Positions 53,673 through 63,846 of a stretch of DNA of 64,000 bases are shown one piece after another. Each line of letters opens with the position of its first letter. The stretch's first letter is position 1. This DNA is from Paraburkholderia sabiae (lineage in GTDB: Bacteria > Pseudomonadota > Gammaproteobacteria > Burkholderiales > Burkholderiaceae). The stretch spans positions 186,001-250,000 of the forward strand of contig NZ_CP125295.1 in NCBI RefSeq assembly GCF_030412785.1, written 5' to 3'. A model generated the notes under the pieces. The model ran no database searches. It saw nothing but the letters and a program-made list of their open reading frames with translations, and was not told the DNA's origin. Made by a program: the position numbers and the translations under genes.

Positions 53673-54593
53673 TCATTCGGCGCGCGCACTGATTTGCTCG
53701 CCGTCGAATTGCAACGGACCATTCTCCGCAGCCAATCCTTCGACCAGTTCGCGCAGCAGCGCAGGCCACGCGCTGCGCGGCTTCAGCATCGACGCGGCGG
53801 CGCGCATCACACTCGCTTCATCGACCATGCGCAGTAACGCTTCGAAAGACATTGCGCGCGCGTCGAGCAGCTTGAACACGATCAACACCTTCAGCGCGTT
53901 CTTCGCGTTGCGCGAAGGATCGGCGCGCAGCCATGCCACGCGCGACAGCGCGCGATCGAGCGCTGCGTGCACATCGGAAAACGGCGCACCGTGGCCGGGA
54001 ATCACCGTTTTCACATCGAGCGTGCCGATCAGTTCGAGCACAGCCTGTTGTTCGGCAAAACCGCTTTCGCCTTCGAGTTCCGGAAAAATCACGCCGAAGC
54101 CGTTTTCCCACAACGCGTCGGCGCTGATCAGCAATTGCCGTTCGGCGCAGTAGAGCATCAGCGAATGCGGATCATGACCCGGCGCGCCGAGCACGTCCCA
54201 GGTAAGCGCGCCGAGCGTCAGACGCGTGCCCGGCTCGATCGTGCCGGAAAATGCGAAACGTTCGCAGAATTGGCCGGTCGCGTGAAAGGTCAGACGCGTT
54301 TCGTCCCATTCGCGAACGGCATCGGCTTCCGTCGATGGAATCAGCGTCTTGCACGGCCACGCCGCCTGCAACTGCGCGTTGCCGCCGCAGTGATCCGAAT
54401 GCAGGTGCGTGTTGACGATCAGATCGAGCGGTCGCGCGCCGAGCGCATGCTTCACTAGCGCGACCGTCTGCGCCGCGTGCGACGCGTAGCCCGTATCGAC
54501 GAGCGCCGCGCAGGCTTCATCGACCAGCAGCACATTGTTCGACGACAGCCAGCCGCGCTCGAACACGCGTATCGACGCGGGCAGCGCGATCAT
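53673..54593 (-). CDS. MBL-fold metallo-hydrolase
   Basis: A 306-residue metallo-beta-lactamase-fold protein with the metal motif NTHLHSDHCGGNAQLQ, a later metal His in VIPGHGAPFSDV and GAPGHDPHSLMLYCAERQLL. These fit a two-metal hydrolase, often a thioester or lactone hydrolase. A helical C-terminal domain (about 215-306) follows. Its ATG overlaps the MaoC-like stop (ATGA), so it is the last gene of the HMG-CoA lyase operon. The substrate is unknown; an acyl-thioester would fit the neighbours. Confidence 0.87.
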   Translation of the reverse strand: MIALPASIRVFERGWLSSNNVLLVDEACAALVDTGYASHAAQTVALVKHALGARPLDLIVNTHLHSDHCGGNAQLQAAWPCKTLIPSTEADAVREWDETRLTFHATGQFCERFAFSGTIEPGTRLTLGALTWDVLGAPGHDPHSLMLYCAERQLLISADALWENGFGVIFPELEGESGFAEQQAVLELIGTLDVKTVIPGHGAPFSDVHAALDRALSRVAWLRADPSRNAKNALKVLIVFKLLDARAMSFEALLRMVDEASVMRAAASMLKPRSAWPALLRELVEGLAAENGPLQFDGEQISARAE

Positions 54594-55045
54594 GCCGCAC
54601 CTTCCTGCGCAGCGGCCTTCGGCATTACGAGTATGGTCGACTTACCGATCACCACCGTTTCGGCGCGCTGGTTGACGACGCTCCCTTCGAGTTGCGTCAG
54701 GTCGCCATTGAGGCTCGCCTTCCAGAATGCGCCGACGACGCGCCATGTCATCGTCAGCGTGTCACCGCTATGCACGGCTTTCTTGAGCTTGATGTCGAAC
54801 TCGAGCCCGAGCGGTTGCGCGTAGGTCGAAAAGTGCGTGGCGAGCAGCGCCATGAAATGCGCGGTCGGCTGCGTGCCGGAAGCGATCAATCCGCCGAAGC
54901 GACTTTGCGCCGCGTAAGCTTCGTCGTGATGCAGCGGGTTCAGATCGTTGACGGTGGTCGCGAACGACTTGATCGATTCAACCGAAAGATTCAGCGTCGC
55001 GCTGAACGTCTCGCCAATCGTGACGACGCGCGGCGGCGTGTTCAT
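54590..55045 (-). CDS. MaoC-like hot-dog dehydratase/hydratase
   Basis: A 151-residue single hot-dog protein with the MaoC active-site string DLNPLHHDEAYAAQSRFGG (Asp and His) and SGTQPTAHFMALLATHF. The family hydrates enoyl-CoA or related acyl thioesters. It overlaps both neighbours by 4 bases, so it is cotranslated with DUF1289 and the metallo-hydrolase. A role in acyl-CoA breakdown fits the nearby HMG-CoA lyase. Confidence 0.87.
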   Translation of the reverse strand: MNTPPRVVTIGETFSATLNLSVESIKSFATTVNDLNPLHHDEAYAAQSRFGGLIASGTQPTAHFMALLATHFSTYAQPLGLEFDIKLKKAVHSGDTLTMTWRVVGAFWKASLNGDLTQLEGSVVNQRAETVVIGKSTILVMPKAAAQEGAA

Positions 55046-55290
55046 GTCTTCGCCTCGCGCTTGTCTGCCTGCTTCGACATGATGTCGGCGTGACGCTTTT
55101 CGATTTCATCCCATACCGCGCGCTTCGTTTCGTCGCCGAACGACGACCATTTCGCGATTTCGTCGATCGTGCGCAGGCAGCCTTCGCACAGGCCGGTCGC
55201 CTTGTTCATCCGGCACACGTTGATGCAGGGAGAGGGAACGGACGCGATGCTTTGCGCCCGCTCTTGCGTGCGAGCGGTGTCGTCCGTCAT
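55042..55290 (-). CDS. DUF1289 domain protein (small Cys-rich)
   Basis: An 82-residue protein starting at the ATG that overlaps the YbaK-like stop. The DUF1289 signature is clear: SPCINVCRMNKATGLCEGCL, four Cys that probably bind a metal or cluster, followed by RTIDEIAKWSSFGDETKRAV. The function is unknown. Its last bases overlap the MaoC-like start. Confidence 0.87.
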   Translation of the reverse strand: MTDDTARTQERAQSIASVPSPCINVCRMNKATGLCEGCLRTIDEIAKWSSFGDETKRAVWDEIEKRHADIMSKQADKREAKT

Positions 55291-55820
55291 GCCGTTTCGC
55301 GTAATGCCACGTCGACGACGGGCGCGCCCGTCAGCCCGGCCAGTTCCTGCGGCGTCAGGTTGAACACCGCATGCGGATGACCGGCGGCTGCCCACAGGCT
55401 GTCGAGCGTGAAGAGATCGGCGTCGATCAGCGTGACGGGCGGCGTCGCGTGACCGATCGGACATACGCCGCCGATCGCATAGCCCGTCTTCTCGCGCACG
55501 AACTTCGCGTCGGCGCGCGCAATCTCGCCGACTTGCGCCGCGACCTTCTTTTCGTCGACGCGGTTCGCGCCGCTCGCGATGATCAGCACGGGCGCGTCGT
55601 CTTCGCGACGGCGAAACAGGATCGACTTGGCAATCTGCGCGATCGAACAGCCGAGGCCCGCGGCCGCTTCCGCCGACGTCTTGCCCGTTTCCGGCAGCAT
55701 CACGACATGTCCGGCGTGGCCGCGCTCGCGCAGCAGCAGTGCGACGCGGCGCGCCGAATCGGGCAGCGCGTCGAGTTCGGGCGTATGAGAGGGTTGTTGC
55801 ACGGTTGCGTTATCCGACAT
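55287..55820 (-). CDS. YbaK/EbsC-family aminoacyl-tRNA deacylase-like protein
   Basis: A 177-residue protein of the YbaK/ProX-type editing domain family, which hydrolyses misacylated tRNA (for example Cys-tRNA-Pro). The conserved Lys is in QIAKSILFRR, and GGVCPIGH and NLTPQELAGLTGAPVVDV are family strings. It overlaps the DUF1289 gene by 4 bases and follows the HMG-CoA lyase gene after 21 bases. The exact tRNA substrate is not readable. Confidence 0.88.
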   Translation of the reverse strand: MSDNATVQQPSHTPELDALPDSARRVALLLRERGHAGHVVMLPETGKTSAEAAAGLGCSIAQIAKSILFRRREDDAPVLIIASGANRVDEKKVAAQVGEIARADAKFVREKTGYAIGGVCPIGHATPPVTLIDADLFTLDSLWAAAGHPHAVFNLTPQELAGLTGAPVVDVALRETA

Positions 55821-55841
55821 GGGTTGTGTTCCTGTGATGGG

Positions 55842-56768
55842 TCAAACGCAGTTGGTCTTTTCGCTGCGAGCTTTCGCGAGCAGCGCTTTGCCCGCGCGCG
55901 ACACGTTCGGCCGTCCGATCGACGTCGAGATGAAATCGCCGATCTCGACGACTTGCGCGAGATCGATGCCCGTTTCGATACCGAGGCCGTTCATCAGATA
56001 CAGCACGTCTTCCGTCGCGACGTTGCCCGTCGCGCCTTTCGCGTACGGACAGCCGCCGAGGCCCGCCACCGACGCGTGAAAAATCTCGATGCCTTCCTGC
56101 AGCGCCGCGTAGATGTTCGCGAGCGCCTGGCCGTAGGTATCGTGGAAATGTCCCGACAGGCGCTCGCGCGGGAATACCTGCGTGACGGCGGCAAACACCT
56201 CGCGCGTGCGCTTCGGCGTGCCGACGCCGATCGTGTCGGCGATGTCGATCTCGTCGCAGCCGAGTGCCGCAAAACGCTCGACCACATCGACTACCGACGC
56301 CACAGGCACTTCGCCCTGATACGGGCAGCCCAGCGCGCACGACACGCTGCCGCGAATGCGCAGGCCTTTTTCCTTCGCGGCTTGCGCGACGGGCGCGAAA
56401 CGCTCGATGCTTTCCGCGATGCTGCAGTTGATGTTCTTCTGCGAAAACGCTTCGCTCGCCGCGCCGAAGATCACGATCTCGTCGGCGTTGGCGGCGACGG
56501 CACCTTCGAAGCCGCGCAGGTTCGGCGTCAACACCGAATAGATCGTGCCCGGACGGCGCGCGATGCCCGCCATCACGTCGGCGCCGTCAGCCATCTGCGG
56601 CACCCATTTCGGCGACACGAACGAAGCCGCTTCGACATTCCTGAACCCAGCCGCCGATAGACGATCGATCAGTTCGATCTTGACCGCTGTCGGCACGAAT
56701 TCCTTTTCGTTCTGCAGTCCGTCACGCGGACCGACTTCGACGATCTTGACTGCTTGTGGCATGGCCAT
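55842..56768 (-). CDS. mvaB: Hydroxymethylglutaryl-CoA lyase
   Basis: A 308-residue TIM-barrel lyase that cleaves HMG-CoA to acetyl-CoA and acetoacetate, the last step of leucine breakdown. VEVGPRDGLQNEKEFVPT is the conserved N-terminal motif with catalytic Arg-Asp, SVSCALGCPYQGEVP, GHFHDTYGQALAN binds metal, and GGCPYAKGATGNVATED is the family signature with the catalytic Cys. It leads the operon of YbaK-like, DUF1289, MaoC-like and metallo-hydrolase genes. The other leucine-degradation genes are not in the window. Confidence 0.93.
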   Translation of the reverse strand: MAMPQAVKIVEVGPRDGLQNEKEFVPTAVKIELIDRLSAAGFRNVEAASFVSPKWVPQMADGADVMAGIARRPGTIYSVLTPNLRGFEGAVAANADEIVIFGAASEAFSQKNINCSIAESIERFAPVAQAAKEKGLRIRGSVSCALGCPYQGEVPVASVVDVVERFAALGCDEIDIADTIGVGTPKRTREVFAAVTQVFPRERLSGHFHDTYGQALANIYAALQEGIEIFHASVAGLGGCPYAKGATGNVATEDVLYLMNGLGIETGIDLAQVVEIGDFISTSIGRPNVSRAGKALLAKARSEKTNCV

Positions 56769-56840
56769 GTCTGTCTCCTGTTGACGGGCACTTGCGGCGT
56801 GATGCCGGATCCCGTCCGTGTCTATTGTGTGATGTCGCCG

Positions 56841-57782
56841 TCAGTATCCGCGCGCGACATCGACGATTCCGCCGATCGGCTCGCCGCGCATCAGCGCACC
56901 GATTTTCTGCGCGATCTGCGCGACGCTCTCTTCACGCAGCGTCAACGCCGAGATATGCGGCGTGATCGCGATGCGCGGGTGCTCCCAGAACGGATGCTCC
57001 GGAGGGAGCGGTTCTTCCACGAATACGTCGAGCGTAGCCGCTGCGATCTGGCCTTGTTCCAACGCGTCGAGCAAATCCTGTTCGACGAGATGCGCGCCGC
57101 GCGCGATGTTCACGAGGTACGCGCCGCGAGCGAGCTTCGACAGATTGCGTGCGTTCAGCACGCCATTCGTGTCGGGCGTATGTGGCAGCAGATTGACGAG
57201 CACCTTGAGGCCATCGAGGAACGCGTCGAGCTGATCTTCACCCGCGAACGTATCGACGCCTTCGATCTCTCGCGCGCTGCGGCTGAAGCCGCGCACGGGG
57301 AAACCGAGCGATGCGAGCGACGTCGCCACGTGCGAACCGAGCACGCCAAGGCCGAGCACGCCAACCGTGAACGTTTCGCGCGCGTGCGGTTCGAGCACAT
57401 GCCAGCGGCGCTCCGCCTTCAACTGGTCGTATTCGTCGAAGCGGCGCATGTAGCGCAGCACGGCGTGCGTCACATACTCGGACATCTGTTGCGCCATGCC
57501 CGTATCTTCGAGCCGCACGAGTTGCGCATTGCGCGGCAGCGTGCCGGGATGATCGCGCTCGAGCTTGAGGATCGCATCGACGCCCGCGCCCAGATTGAAG
57601 ATGGCGCGCAGATCGCTGCGGCCCGCGAGCATGCCGCGCGGCGGCTTCCAGACGATGGCGACATCGGCAGGGGCGTCGTCGCCCGGCTGCCATACGCGTA
57701 GATCGGCGTTGGGCAGCGCACGCGACAGGTCGCGCAGCCAGACGTCGGCATCGGATTGCGGTGTGTAGAACAGGACTTTCAT
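56841..57782 (-). CDS. ghrA: Glyoxylate/hydroxypyruvate reductase A
   Basis: A 313-residue NAD(P)-dependent D-2-hydroxyacid dehydrogenase. Rossmann motif GVLGLGVLGSHVATSLASLG, the catalytic Arg in NIARGAHLVEQDLL, Glu in DVFVEEPLPPEHPFWEHP and His in ITPHISALT are all present. The VLFYTPQSDADVWLRDL start is typical of GhrA. It reduces glyoxylate to glycolate and hydroxypyruvate to glycerate. It lies 72 bases upstream of mvaB on the same strand and may or may not share its transcript. Confidence 0.88.
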   Translation of the reverse strand: MKVLFYTPQSDADVWLRDLSRALPNADLRVWQPGDDAPADVAIVWKPPRGMLAGRSDLRAIFNLGAGVDAILKLERDHPGTLPRNAQLVRLEDTGMAQQMSEYVTHAVLRYMRRFDEYDQLKAERRWHVLEPHARETFTVGVLGLGVLGSHVATSLASLGFPVRGFSRSAREIEGVDTFAGEDQLDAFLDGLKVLVNLLPHTPDTNGVLNARNLSKLARGAYLVNIARGAHLVEQDLLDALEQGQIAAATLDVFVEEPLPPEHPFWEHPRIAITPHISALTLREESVAQIAQKIGALMRGEPIGGIVDVARGY

Positions 57783-58026
57783 GCGTGGCCGTTGAGCGTT
57801 GCCGTCAAGCCTTGCGACGATTCAGCAAGGGCTGCTTTTATGGACAGACTTCATTCTACTTTTTTCGCCGCCGTTCGCGCGCGTTGCGGGCGGTGACAGA
57901 CGGCATAGGCGAAACGCACAGGCACTCGACGCAACACGGCGATATGCAAAGCAGGAAAAATTGGTTCAGGCGGCGCGCTGCCCACGCGACAATGATTTCC
58001 AGGATTCCCTCAGCGAGGAAAGAATC

Positions 58027-58629
58027 ATGTTTTCGTGCACCCGATCGATCTGGCCGCCGCGGCTCGTGACTGTGCCGGGCTTGCACGGCAGCGAAGGCGC
58101 ACATTGGCAAACGTGGCTGGAACGCCAGTTTTCGCGTTCGTTGCGCGTCGAGCAGAGCGACTGGGACGCGCCGGACCTCGCGCAATGGGCGCAGGCCGTG
58201 CGCGACCTGCTGGCGCGTGAGCGCGGCCCGTTCGTGCTCGCCGCGCATAGCTTTGGCTGCCTGGCGACGGCGCATGCATTGCAGCAAGGCGTGCCAGCCG
58301 CCGATATTGCCGGGGTGCTATTCGTCGCGCCCGCCAGCCCGAAGAAGTTCGAGTTTGCAGGTGCGTTCGATGCCCGCCGCCTTGGCGTGCCGTCCATTCT
58401 GATCGGCAGCGAGACCGACCCGTGGATGCCGCTTGCCGGCGCGCGCGAACTGGCCACGCGTCTGGGCAGCGCATTCGTCAATCTTGGCGACGCCGGTCAT
58501 ATCAACACGGCAGCGGGATTTGGCCCGTGGCCCCGCGCGAAATACTTTGTGGATACGCTCGCGCATTGCGCTGCGCCGCTGCGTTTTCATGACGACGCCG
58601 AAGAGCTTGCCACGCAGGTTTTCAGCTAG
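58027..58629 (+). CDS. RBBP9/YdeN-family small serine hydrolase
   Basis: I use the ATG at 58027 after GCGAGGAAAGAATC (200 residues). The short alpha/beta hydrolase fold shows VTVPGLHGSEGAHWQTWLE, the nucleophile Ser in LAAHSFGCLATAHAL, an acid in IGSETDPWMPLAGA and the catalytic His in LGDAGHINTAAGFGPWP. The RBBP9/YdeN family has esterase or peptidase activity of unclear purpose. The gene stands alone. Confidence 0.88.
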   Translation: MFSCTRSIWPPRLVTVPGLHGSEGAHWQTWLERQFSRSLRVEQSDWDAPDLAQWAQAVRDLLARERGPFVLAAHSFGCLATAHALQQGVPAADIAGVLFVAPASPKKFEFAGAFDARRLGVPSILIGSETDPWMPLAGARELATRLGSAFVNLGDAGHINTAAGFGPWPRAKYFVDTLAHCAAPLRFHDDAEELATQVFS

Positions 58630-58655
58630 CGCGATAGCGAAGCGATGCCTCGGCA

Positions 58656-58886
58656 TCAGATCCAGTGAAAGCCCTTCGCGAGAAGACCCACGATCGCGAA
58701 ATTCGCTGCCCACAGAAGACGGAATTCGATGCGCATGGATGCTTCAAGCGCACTGAAGCGCGCTTCCATCTTCGCTTCAAACTCACGAAACCGCTCGTCG
58801 ACATAGATTCTCAGCTCGCGGACCTCCCGTTTGAGATCTTCGAGATCCTGAAGAATGTGTTCGATCGTCGTTTCAGCCCGGGTCAT
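58656..58886 (-). CDS. Small coiled-coil membrane protein
   Basis: I use the ATG at 58886 because ATGGAGGCACGC just before it contains a GGAGG ribosome site; the in-frame extension upstream is unconvincing. The 76-residue product has a charged coiled coil (IEHILQDLEDLKREVRELRI, FREFEAKMEARFSALEASM) and ends in one hydrophobic segment (LLWAANFAIVGLLAKGFHW), probably a membrane anchor. No function is known; it resembles small coiled-coil/TM proteins often found near mobile or accessory genes. Confidence 0.7.
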   Translation of the reverse strand: MTRAETTIEHILQDLEDLKREVRELRIYVDERFREFEAKMEARFSALEASMRIEFRLLWAANFAIVGLLAKGFHWI

Positions 58887-59250
58887 GCGTGCCTCCATGT
58901 TGACACTGCCGTGAATGAGTCGAAGCGTATGAAAGCGACGCTTCGCGAGAGGTTTTTCTAACGTTTCCATTGGCACCATCCTAAGGAAATTCATTCTTAA
59001 GCGGGGTTTTGTTTGATCAGAAACCTGGCAAACGAATGACATATTGATCACGTTGTCACACGGCGTTCCGCGATTCATGAGCTACGTGATGAACTGATCG
59101 TACGTGCGGCTGGCATGTGGGGAAACCTGGCCGGAAGGTATAGGGAGTCCTCCCGGTGTTTCCCGGAATCGCGACAGGCGATCCGCTAGAATCGCTGATC
59201 AAGCCGCATCCACGCGGCCACGTGCTTCATCATTGACAAGCGGGGAAAAG
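58887..59250. other. Divergent intergenic region before the sulfate-binding protein gene
   Basis: No convincing gene. The in-frame upward extension of the small minus-strand gene (to 59078) lacks a coding look. AT-rich stretches around 58960-59060 could hold both promoters. I see no clear CysB-type site. Confidence 0.55.
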
Positions 59251-60276
59251 ATGGCAGGCAGAGGGGATCAACCGCGCTGGCTCGCAGCCGGCTTCACGGC
59301 GTTGACGCTGGCGCTCGGCGCTGCGCAGAACGCGTATGCCGATGCATCGTTGTTGAACGTGTCCTATGACGTGACGCGCGAGCTTTACAAGGACATCAAC
59401 ACAGCGTTCGTCGCGGCATACAAGCAGAAAAGTGGCGAGACGGTGACGATGAAGCAGTCGCATGGCGCATCGAGTGCGCAGGCGTTGTCGGTGCTACAAG
59501 GCTTGCAGGCCGACGTCGTGACGATGAACCAGCCGAACGATATCGACCTGCTCGCCGAGCGCGGCCATCTCGTTCCCGACAACTGGCGCGCACGTTTGCC
59601 GAACAACAGCGCACCGTACACGACGACGATGGTGTTCCTCGTGCGCAAGGGCAATCCGAAGCACATCAAGGACTGGGACGATCTTGCGAAGCCCGGCGTG
59701 CAGGTTGTGATTCCGAATCCGAAGACGGCGGGCAACGGCCGCTACACGTATCTCGCTGCGTGGGGCTACAAGAAGCAGAACGGTGCAACGGATGCGCAGG
59801 CGCTCGATTTCGAGAAGTCGATCTTCCGTAACGTGCCTGTGCTCGACACGGGCGGCCGTGGTGCAACGACGACGTTCACGCAACGCGGTATCGGCGATGT
59901 GCTGGTGACGTTTGAGAACGAAGTGTCGCTGATCGACACGGGCGTGGGCGCGGGTAGCTTCGAGGCAGTGTATCCGTCGATGAGCATTCTCGCGGAGCCG
60001 CCCGTGACGATCGTCGACAAGGTTGTCGACAAGCGCGGCACGAGGAAGGAAGCTCAGGCGTATCTCGATTATCTTTATACCGCGCCTGCGCAGGAGATCA
60101 TTGCGCAGCATCATTTGCGTCCGCGTGATCCGGCTGTGCTTGCGAAGCACGCTAGCGAGTTTAAGCCGCTTAAGACTTTTACTGTCGAGCAGGTTTTTGG
60201 TAGCTGGCAGAAGGCGCAGCAGACTCATTTTGCCGATGGCGGGACGTTTGATCAGATTATCGTTGACAGGAAGTGA
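59251..60276 (+). CDS. sbp: Sulfate ABC transporter periplasmic substrate-binding protein
   Basis: A 341-residue secreted protein starting after CGGGGAAAAG. The signal peptide is AAGFTALTLALGAAQNAYA. Both prokaryotic sulfate-binding signatures are visible: NVSYDVTRELYKDIN and NPKTAGNGRYTYLAAWGY. It binds sulfate (or thiosulfate) for a CysTWA importer, but no such permease or ATPase gene follows; the next sequence is repeat copy C and the biotin genes. The last 150 bases shift to T-ending codons next to the repeat. Confidence 0.93.
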   Translation: MAGRGDQPRWLAAGFTALTLALGAAQNAYADASLLNVSYDVTRELYKDINTAFVAAYKQKSGETVTMKQSHGASSAQALSVLQGLQADVVTMNQPNDIDLLAERGHLVPDNWRARLPNNSAPYTTTMVFLVRKGNPKHIKDWDDLAKPGVQVVIPNPKTAGNGRYTYLAAWGYKKQNGATDAQALDFEKSIFRNVPVLDTGGRGATTTFTQRGIGDVLVTFENEVSLIDTGVGAGSFEAVYPSMSILAEPPVTIVDKVVDKRGTRKEAQAYLDYLYTAPAQEIIAQHHLRPRDPAVLAKHASEFKPLKTFTVEQVFGSWQKAQQTHFADGGTFDQIIVDRK

Positions 60277-60305
60277 TCAGGTGCAAAGGCACTGAGTCTT
60301 TTGCT

Positions 60306-60826
60306 GGCATCCGCGGTTTCGTATCGGTTTGCTAGTGTTGCCCCTGTGCGGGGCGGCAGTTACTTTCTTTGCCGCCGCAAAGAAAGTAACCAAAGAAAGC
60401 GGCTTCACACCTCCGGTGCCTGCCCGGATATCGCTACGGCATGCCGCAGTCGAGCTGTCGCGCAGCGACGCCAACACTCCGTAGAAAGCCCGCAGTCAGG
60501 CGCGCGCGGCGCGAAAAATGACATCCACTTGGGGCACATTCGGTCGACTTGTTTTTGTGTGTTTGTCGTCGGCCCAATTGCGGCGTTATGTGCTCCAGAC
60601 TGTGTGGGACTTTCGCGCCGTGCGCGGTTGACTACGGGCTTTCTACGGAGTGCGGACGTGGCAGCGCAATAGCTCAAAGACCGTGTGCCGTGGCGTTTTC
60701 CAGGCAGGCACCGGAGTTTCAAAAGCGGCTTTCTTTTGCCTACTTTTCTTTGCCGCTGCAAAGAAAAGTAGGTGCCGCCCCGCACAGGGGCAACGCAAGA
60801 AGCACCAATACGAAACCGCGGATGCC
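60306..60826. repeat. Long palindromic intergenic repeat, copy C (521 bp)
   Basis: Uninterrupted copy of the element seen at 26956 and 31315, with the same GGCATCCGCG inverted ends and the same two internal hairpins (GTTACTTTCTTTG type on the left, CCTACTTTTCTTTG type on the right with loop CCGCTG). It lies between the converging sbp and bioB genes and may act as their common terminator. Confidence 0.88.
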
Positions 60827-60841
60827 AGCGCAGCAAAAGGC

Positions 60842-61909
60842 TTAGTGCCCATCGCACCCATGCGAACAGCGATCACCCTCAACAGGCACCATCTGCTGCG
60901 CGGCTTCAGCGCGAATCCCAAGCCGCTCGAGCAACTTCCGATCAGCCTCAGCCTGAGGATTACTAGTAGTCAACAACTGATCCCCATAAAAAATCGAATT
61001 CGCACCAGCGAGAAAGCACATAGCCTGAAGGGCCTCATCCATCTGCTCGCGACCAGCGGAAAGCCGCACCATAGCCCGCGGCATCGTAATCCGAGCAACA
61101 GCAATCGTCCGCACGAACTCAAACGGATCGAGCGATTCCGTGCCGGTGAGCGGCGTCCCCTCAACCTGCACGAGATTATTGATAGGCACCGACTCAGGAT
61201 ACGGCTCCATATTAGCGAGCTGCGCAACAAGACCCGCGCGCTCACGTCGCGACTCACCCATCCCGACGATCCCACCGCAACACACGTTGATCCCAGCATC
61301 GCGCACATGCTCGAGCGTATCGAGACGATCCTGATAAGTCCGCGTCGAAATGATCTGCCCATAAAACTCGGGCGACGTATCGAGATTGTGATTGTAGTAA
61401 TCGAGCCCGGCTTCGCGCAGTCCTTGCGCCTGATGCGCTTCGAGCATCCCGAGCGTCACGCAGGTTTCGAGCCCCATCGACTTCACGCCGCGAATCATGT
61501 CCTTGATCGGTTCGAGGTGACGATCTTTCGGGTTACGCCACGCGGCGCCCATACAGAACCGCGTCGCGCCGTTTTCCTTCGCGACACGCGCAGCGGCCAG
61601 CACCTCGTCGACTTCCATCAGCTTTTCGGCCTTCAGCCCGGTCTCGTGATGCACCGACTGCGGACAGTACGCGCAATCTTCTTCGCAGCCGCCCGTCTTG
61701 ATCGAGAGCAGCGTCGACAGCTGCACGGTGTTCGCGTCGAAATGCTCGCGATGCACCTGTTGCGCGCGGAACAGCAGATCGTTGAACGGCAGTTCGTACA
61801 GCGCGACGACGTCGGCGACTTTCCAGCGCGCGGCGGCGTTGTCGGCGGCAGCTGCAGCAGCCGCCTGCGACGGCGTGACGGGCAAAGGTGCGGTCTGGAT
61901 CTGGCTCAT
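60842..61909 (-). CDS. bioB: Biotin synthase
   Basis: A 355-residue radical-SAM enzyme that inserts sulfur into dethiobiotin. The cluster motif [11 protein letters not shown] is intact, and [38 protein letters not shown] and [10 protein letters not shown] are family strings. It is the last gene of the bioA-F-D-B operon, 36 bases after bioD, and ends 15 bases from repeat copy C. The C-terminal quarter uses many T-ending codons. Confidence 0.97.
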   Translation of the reverse strand: MSQIQTAPLPVTPSQAAAAAAADNAAARWKVADVVALYELPFNDLLFRAQQVHREHFDANTVQLSTLLSIKTGGCEEDCAYCPQSVHHETGLKAEKLMEVDEVLAAARVAKENGATRFCMGAAWRNPKDRHLEPIKDMIRGVKSMGLETCVTLGMLEAHQAQGLREAGLDYYNHNLDTSPEFYGQIISTRTYQDRLDTLEHVRDAGINVCCGGIVGMGESRRERAGLVAQLANMEPYPESVPINNLVQVEGTPLTGTESLDPFEFVRTIAVARITMPRAMVRLSAGREQMDEALQAMCFLAGANSIFYGDQLLTTSNPQAEADRKLLERLGIRAEAAQQMVPVEGDRCSHGCDGH

Positions 61910-61945
61910 GGGGTGGTCCTTGATGATTTGATTTGTCGAAAGCCT

Positions 61946-62661
61946 TCAGCGCTGCGCGGCACGCAGCGTCTGCAACAGTCGGTTGGTGTCGAGATGCGTC
62001 GCGGCGACATCGGGCGACGCAGGGCTCAGATGCGGGACGATGCCGAGCAACGGCGCGTTGTACTGTCGATCGAGCCGTGCACGCAGCGCGTCGATGTTCT
62101 CGTCGGGAAACAGCATGGCGGGATCCACGCGATTCGCGACCCAGCCCACGATGGGCAGGCCGCGCGCGGCGATCGCTTCCGCCGTCAGCAGCGCGTGGCT
62201 GATGCAGCCCAGCCGCATGCCGACGACGAGCACCACGGGAAGATTCAATGCGAACGCGAGATCGGCGGTGTCGTGCGCGTCGGTGAGCGGCACGCGAAAG
62301 CCGCCGACGCCTTCCACGACGACTACATCGGCCATTTGCACCGCCTGCGCATGCGCCTCGACGATGCGCGTCATGTCGAGCGCGACGTTTTCATGCGCGG
62401 CGGCGATGTGCGGTGCGGCCGGTTCCTTCAACATGAACGGCGTGCGGATCTCGGGCGGCAACAGCACGTTGGCAGCGGCGTCGAGCTGATCGGCGTCTTC
62501 GTTGTGCAGCACGCCGTCGACGAGCGTCGCGCCCGCCGCGATCGGCTTCATCGCGGTCGCGCGCAAGCCTTCGCGCACAAAGCCGCGCAACAGCGCCGCC
62601 GACACCAGCGTCTTGCCGATTTCGGTATCGGTGCCCGTCACGAAGAGAGACAGTGCTTGGC

Positions 62662-62665
<4 letters not shown>
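61946..62665 (-). CDS. bioD: Dethiobiotin synthetase
   Basis: I start at the ATG at 62665, which overlaps the bioF stop (ATGA), giving 239 residues; a longer in-frame reading is noncoding. P-loop [18 protein letters not shown] with catalytic Lys, TAMKPIAAG and [12 protein letters not shown] are conserved. It makes the ureido ring from DAPA, CO2 and ATP. Translation is coupled to bioF. Confidence 0.95.

Positions 62666-63845
<1,180 letters not shown>

Positions 63846-63846
<1 letters not shown>

Noticed and set aside
58887..59078. N-terminal extension of the small coiled-coil gene to 59078
   Set aside because: A GGAGG site sits just before the later ATG at 58886. The extension has irregular composition and would run through the divergent promoter region.
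26956..60826. The three hairpin-rich repeats as a CRISPR-like or terminator array
   Set aside because: The copies are about 520 bp and kilobases apart, with no short direct repeats or spacers, so they are not a CRISPR array.
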